From Kitasatospora sp. A2-31 (GTDB taxonomy: Bacteria; Actinomycetota; Actinomycetes; Streptomycetales; Streptomycetaceae): a DNA stretch of 64,000 nt. Shown piece by piece: positions 61,617-64,000 of the stretch (within the stretch, counting starts at the first letter, position 1; every line of letters starts with the position of its first letter). Where the stretch lies: the NCBI RefSeq assembly GCF_022288725.1, contig NZ_JAKNTA010000015.1, positions 130,380-194,379 of the forward strand, written 5' to 3'. The position numbers and the translations under genes are program-made. The notes beneath the pieces are model-generated. The model made no database searches, was not told the origin of the DNA, and worked only from the letters and a program-made list of their open reading frames with translations.

Positions 61617-62447
61617 TCACGCCCTTCGGCGGGCGAGGAAGAGGTCACTGAGGTGCAGCATGTCGATGCCGCCGCCGCGGGCGTCGAGCAGGCGGGCGGT
61701 CTCGGCCAGGGCCTGTTCGCGCCGTTCGGCCGGCAGGACCCGGTACGACGAGATGGAGGCGAGGAAGTCGAGGTAGCGGTCGGTCCCGTAGTGGACGTCC
61801 TGGCGGAAGCGGAAGGCGCGCAGATCGGTGAAGCGGCCGTCGCGGCGGCACTCGGCCTCGGGCCAGAAGTCAGCCTCGCCGCTGCCGGCGTCAGCTCCGT
61901 AGGACGAGGCCGGCACGTTGTGCGGGGAGGTGGCGACGCCGTGGCGGCGGTCGACCTCGGCCAGTTCGGCGTACAGGTCCGGGTCCACGACTCCGTGCGG
62001 GTTCCAGAACAGGGCCACGGCACCGCCGGGACGGAGGGCGGCGTGAACCGCGTCCCAGCGCCGCCGCGGATCCACCCAGTGCCAGGACGTGGCGGCGAAC
62101 AGCAGCCCGAACCGGCGGCCGGCCGGCTCCCACTCCTCGAACCCGCCCACCTCCACCTGCACGCGCGGGAACCGCGCGGTGTTGCGGCGCAGCACCTCGG
62201 CCATCCGCGGATCCGGCTCGACACAGGTCAGCGACACCCCGTGGGCGGCGAAGAGCACGGTGGCCTTGCCGGTACCGGCGCCGACCTCCAACGCCGCACC
62301 CCCGCGCAGGTCCGCGTAGGCCAGCACCTCGGACACCAGGGCGTCCGCGTACGCCGGGCGCCCCGCGTCGTACCGCCCGGCGGCCTCGCCGAACACCCTG
62401 CCGAAGGCCCGGTCGGGCGGCGTACCGGTGTGTTCCGCTGCACTCAC
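61617..62447 (-). CDS. Class I SAM-dependent methyltransferase
   Basis: The 276-aa enzyme has motif I ALEVGAGTGKATVLFAAHG, the acidic loop CVEPDPRMAEVLRRNTARF and motif post-II FGLLFAATSWHWVDPRRRWD. PGGAVALFWNPHGVVDPDLY follows. The FxxxAxxYDxxRPxYP opening (FGEAAGRYDAGRPAYADALV) is that of ubiquinone/small-molecule methyltransferases (Methyltransf_11). The GTG start at 62447 was chosen; a GTG two codons upstream is equally possible. Substrate unknown. Confidence 0.85.
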   Translation of the reverse strand: MSAAEHTGTPPDRAFGRVFGEAAGRYDAGRPAYADALVSEVLAYADLRGGAALEVGAGTGKATVLFAAHGVSLTCVEPDPRMAEVLRRNTARFPRVQVEVGGFEEWEPAGRRFGLLFAATSWHWVDPRRRWDAVHAALRPGGAVALFWNPHGVVDPDLYAELAEVDRRHGVATSPHNVPASSYGADAGSGEADFWPEAECRRDGRFTDLRAFRFRQDVHYGTDRYLDFLASISSYRVLPAERREQALAETARLLDARGGGIDMLHLSDLFLARRRA

Positions 62448-62550
62448 GAGCACTCCCGGCTTCCTCGACCCACGGGCGGTCACCCTACCGGGGCCCGTGA
62501 CACGCGGGCCAGCGCGGATTCCGGCTCCCAGCGTCGCCCGCCCTCCCCCG

Positions 62551-62577
62551 TGTCACAGACCGACGGGCTGTCTCGTC
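62551..62577 (+). promoter_or_regulatory. ECF41-type promoter in front of the epimerase-sigma pair
   Basis: TGTCACA, 16 bases, CGTC: an exact match to the published ECF41 sigma consensus. It lies 40 bp before the epimerase start, as expected for a gene directly controlled by the adjacent sigma factor. Confidence 0.75.
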
Positions 62578-62616
62578 CCCGAGTGCGGAGGCAGTCTCCG
62601 GAATCGGGAAGGTGTG

Positions 62617-63555
62617 ATGGTCATGCGGGTGTTCCTGGCCGGTGGGAGCGGGGTGCTGGGGCGGCGGCTGGTCCCCCGACTCGTGGCCCGGGGCCACCAG
62701 GTGACGGCGACCACGACGAGCGCGGCCAAGCTGGGTCTGCTGCAGCGGCTGGGCGCGGACGGTGTCGTGATGGACGGCCTGAACGCGGAACAGGTCGGTG
62801 ACGCGGTCGCGGCCGCGCGGCCGGACGCGGTCGTGCACCAGATGACCGCGATCTCCGTGGCGCACGCCGGAAAGCCCGACATCAAGCACCCCGACCGTTG
62901 GTTCGCCCGGACCAACCGGCTGCGCCGGGAGGGCACCAGCCACCTGCTGGCGGCGGCCGAGGCGGCGGGTGTGCCGCACCTGGTTGCGCAGGGCTACGCC
63001 AGCTGGAACGGCATCCGCGAGGGCGGCTGGGTGAAGACCGAGGAGGACCCGCTGGACCTCCTGGAGGGGACGGCCGCGCAGGCCGGGCTGGAGGCTCTGC
63101 GCCGCGCCGAGGAGATGGTTCTCCGGTCCGGCGGAGCGGTGATGCGGTACGGCGCCTTCTACGGCCCGGGCGCCGTCGACGACCAGGTCGAGCTGGTCCG
63201 CAAGCGGCAGTACCCGCTGGTGGGACGCGGCACCGGCCACAGCTCGTGGATCCACCTCGACGACGCCGCGGGCGCCACCGTCCTGGCCGTGGAGCAGCGG
63301 GCGCGCGGCGTGTTCAACATCGTCGACGACGAGCCCGCCCCGGCGAGCGAGTGGCTGCCCCACCTCGCCGCGTGCGCGGGCGCGAAGCCGCCGATGCGGG
63401 TACCGGTGTGGCTGGCCCGGCTGCTGGCCGGGGACCAGGCCGTGGTGATGATGACCGAGGGGCGCGGGTTCTCCAACGCCAAGGCCAAGCGGGAGCTCGG
63501 CTGGCAGCTGCGTCACCCCTCGTGGCGCCAGGGCTTCCGGGAGGAGCTGGCATGA
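62617..63555 (+). CDS. NAD-dependent epimerase (ECF41-associated)
   Basis: The 312-aa extended-SDR protein reads RVFLAGGSGVLGRRLVPRLV (GxxGxxG), AVVHQMTAISVAHAGKPDIK, VAQGYASWNGIREGGWVKTE and GAVMRYGAFYGPGAVDDQVE. HSSWIHLDDAAGATVLAVEQ and RGFSNAKAKRELGWQLRHPS follow. It ends by overlapping the sigma gene by four bases (ATGA). Oxidoreductases or epimerases in this position are the standard partners and targets of ECF41 sigma factors. Substrate unknown. Confidence 0.88.
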   Translation: MVMRVFLAGGSGVLGRRLVPRLVARGHQVTATTTSAAKLGLLQRLGADGVVMDGLNAEQVGDAVAAARPDAVVHQMTAISVAHAGKPDIKHPDRWFARTNRLRREGTSHLLAAAEAAGVPHLVAQGYASWNGIREGGWVKTEEDPLDLLEGTAAQAGLEALRRAEEMVLRSGGAVMRYGAFYGPGAVDDQVELVRKRQYPLVGRGTGHSSWIHLDDAAGATVLAVEQRARGVFNIVDDEPAPASEWLPHLAACAGAKPPMRVPVWLARLLAGDQAVVMMTEGRGFSNAKAKRELGWQLRHPSWRQGFREELA

Positions 63556-64000
63556 GCGGCACCGAGGAGTTCGAGGAGCTGCGGCCGCTGTTGTTCTCGA
63601 TCGCCTACCGGATCCTGGGCAGTGTGAGCGAGGCCGAGGACGCCGTGCAGGAGACCTGGCTGCGTTTCGAGGCGTCGTCGACCCGGCCGGTGTCGGTCAG
63701 GGCGTTCCTGTCGGCGGTGGTCACCCGGATCTCGATCGACGTGCTGCGTTCGGCCCGCGTGCGCCGGGAGGCCTACGTCGGGCCGTGGTTCCCCGAGCCG
63801 CTGCTCGCCGACCCGTACGAGGACCCGGCGCGGTCGGCGGAGCTGGCCGACTCGGTGTCGATGGCGGCCCTGCTCCTGCTGGAACGGCTCAGCCCGCTGG
63901 AGCGGGCGGTCTTCGTGCTCCGCGAGGTCTTCGACTTCGGCTTCCCCGACGTGGCCGCGGCCGTCGGCCGCTCGGAGGCGGCCTGCCGCCAGCTCGCGGT
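63552..64000 (+). CDS. ECF41 (SigJ-type) RNA polymerase sigma factor, cut by window end
   Basis: The first 149 residues are present. Region sigma2 reads EFEELRPLLFSIAYRILGSV, SEAEDAVQETWLRF, AFLSAVVTRISIDVLRSARV. The start of sigma4 reads LERLSPLERAVFVLREVFDF and AAVGRSEAACRQLA. The sequence fits group ECF41, which normally has a C-terminal SnoaL-like regulatory domain, here beyond the right edge. The ATGA overlap with the epimerase and the ECF41 promoter upstream indicate autoregulation. Confidence 0.9.
   Translation, partial: MSGTEEFEELRPLLFSIAYRILGSVSEAEDAVQETWLRFEASSTRPVSVRAFLSAVVTRISIDVLRSARVRREAYVGPWFPEPLLADPYEDPARSAELADSVSMAALLLLERLSPLERAVFVLREVFDFGFPDVAAAVGRSEAACRQLA

Overview
The window is about 72% GC, with GTG/TTG starts, many four-base ATGA/GTGA stop-start overlaps and gene families typical of Streptomycetaceae (PadR, ECF41, DUF1304, DUF4291, SMI1/KNR4, BTAD-like soil-actinomycete proteins). 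It most likely comes from a Streptomyces or Kitasatospora chromosome. No rRNA or tRNA was seen.

Layout. 1-5.3 kb is ordinary chromosomal coding: a 2H phosphoesterase cut by the left edge, a MarR pair, a penicillin-binding protein, a secreted peptidoglycan-binding protein, a GNAT enzyme and a DUF1330 protein. 5.4-28.9 kb is an accessory region rich in debris. It holds two decayed integrase C-termini, small Cys-rich element genes, SMI1/KNR4 immunity-type genes, a broken Hint-type polymorphic toxin with Imm1 and barstar-type immunity genes, an archaeal-type aspartyl-tRNA synthetase behind a T-box leader, a broken TPR gene, and fragments of at least five insertion sequences. It also contains a 2.7-kb ISL3-family transposon that is intact at its ends (8-bp target duplication) and carries a DUF4259-like passenger gene, and a short CRISPR-like repeat remnant. 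28.9-36.9 kb returns to chromosomal genes with readable operators (PadR, MerR) and strong terminators, ending with a large secreted discoidin-domain protein.

37.0-52.2 kb is the centrepiece: a minus-strand gene set for a group 1h (high-affinity, oxygen-tolerant type) [NiFe] hydrogenase. In transcription order it is hypX, hhyS, hhyL, a NifU-like electron-transfer candidate (hhyE-like), DUF5947, DUF6084, a 503-aa protein of unknown function, the maturation protease, a 34-aa DUF6893 membrane peptide, then hypA, hypB, hypF, hypC, hypD and hypE. Structural subunits, CN/CO ligand synthesis, nickel insertion, C-terminal processing and aerobic CO supply (HypX) are therefore all encoded together, and most neighbours overlap by four bases. 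Such enzymes oxidise trace atmospheric H2 in resting actinomycetes.

52.5-64 kb is chromosomal again: a GlxA/AraC regulator, an epimerase preceded by 15-bp tandem repeats, a DUF6817-ketopantoate reductase fusion divergent from a LysR regulator, an intact IS5-family element inserted exactly at the LysR stop codon, a DUF1304-TetR pair with a palindromic operator, a methyltransferase, and an epimerase-ECF41 sigma factor pair preceded by a match to the ECF41 promoter consensus. The sigma gene is cut by the right edge.
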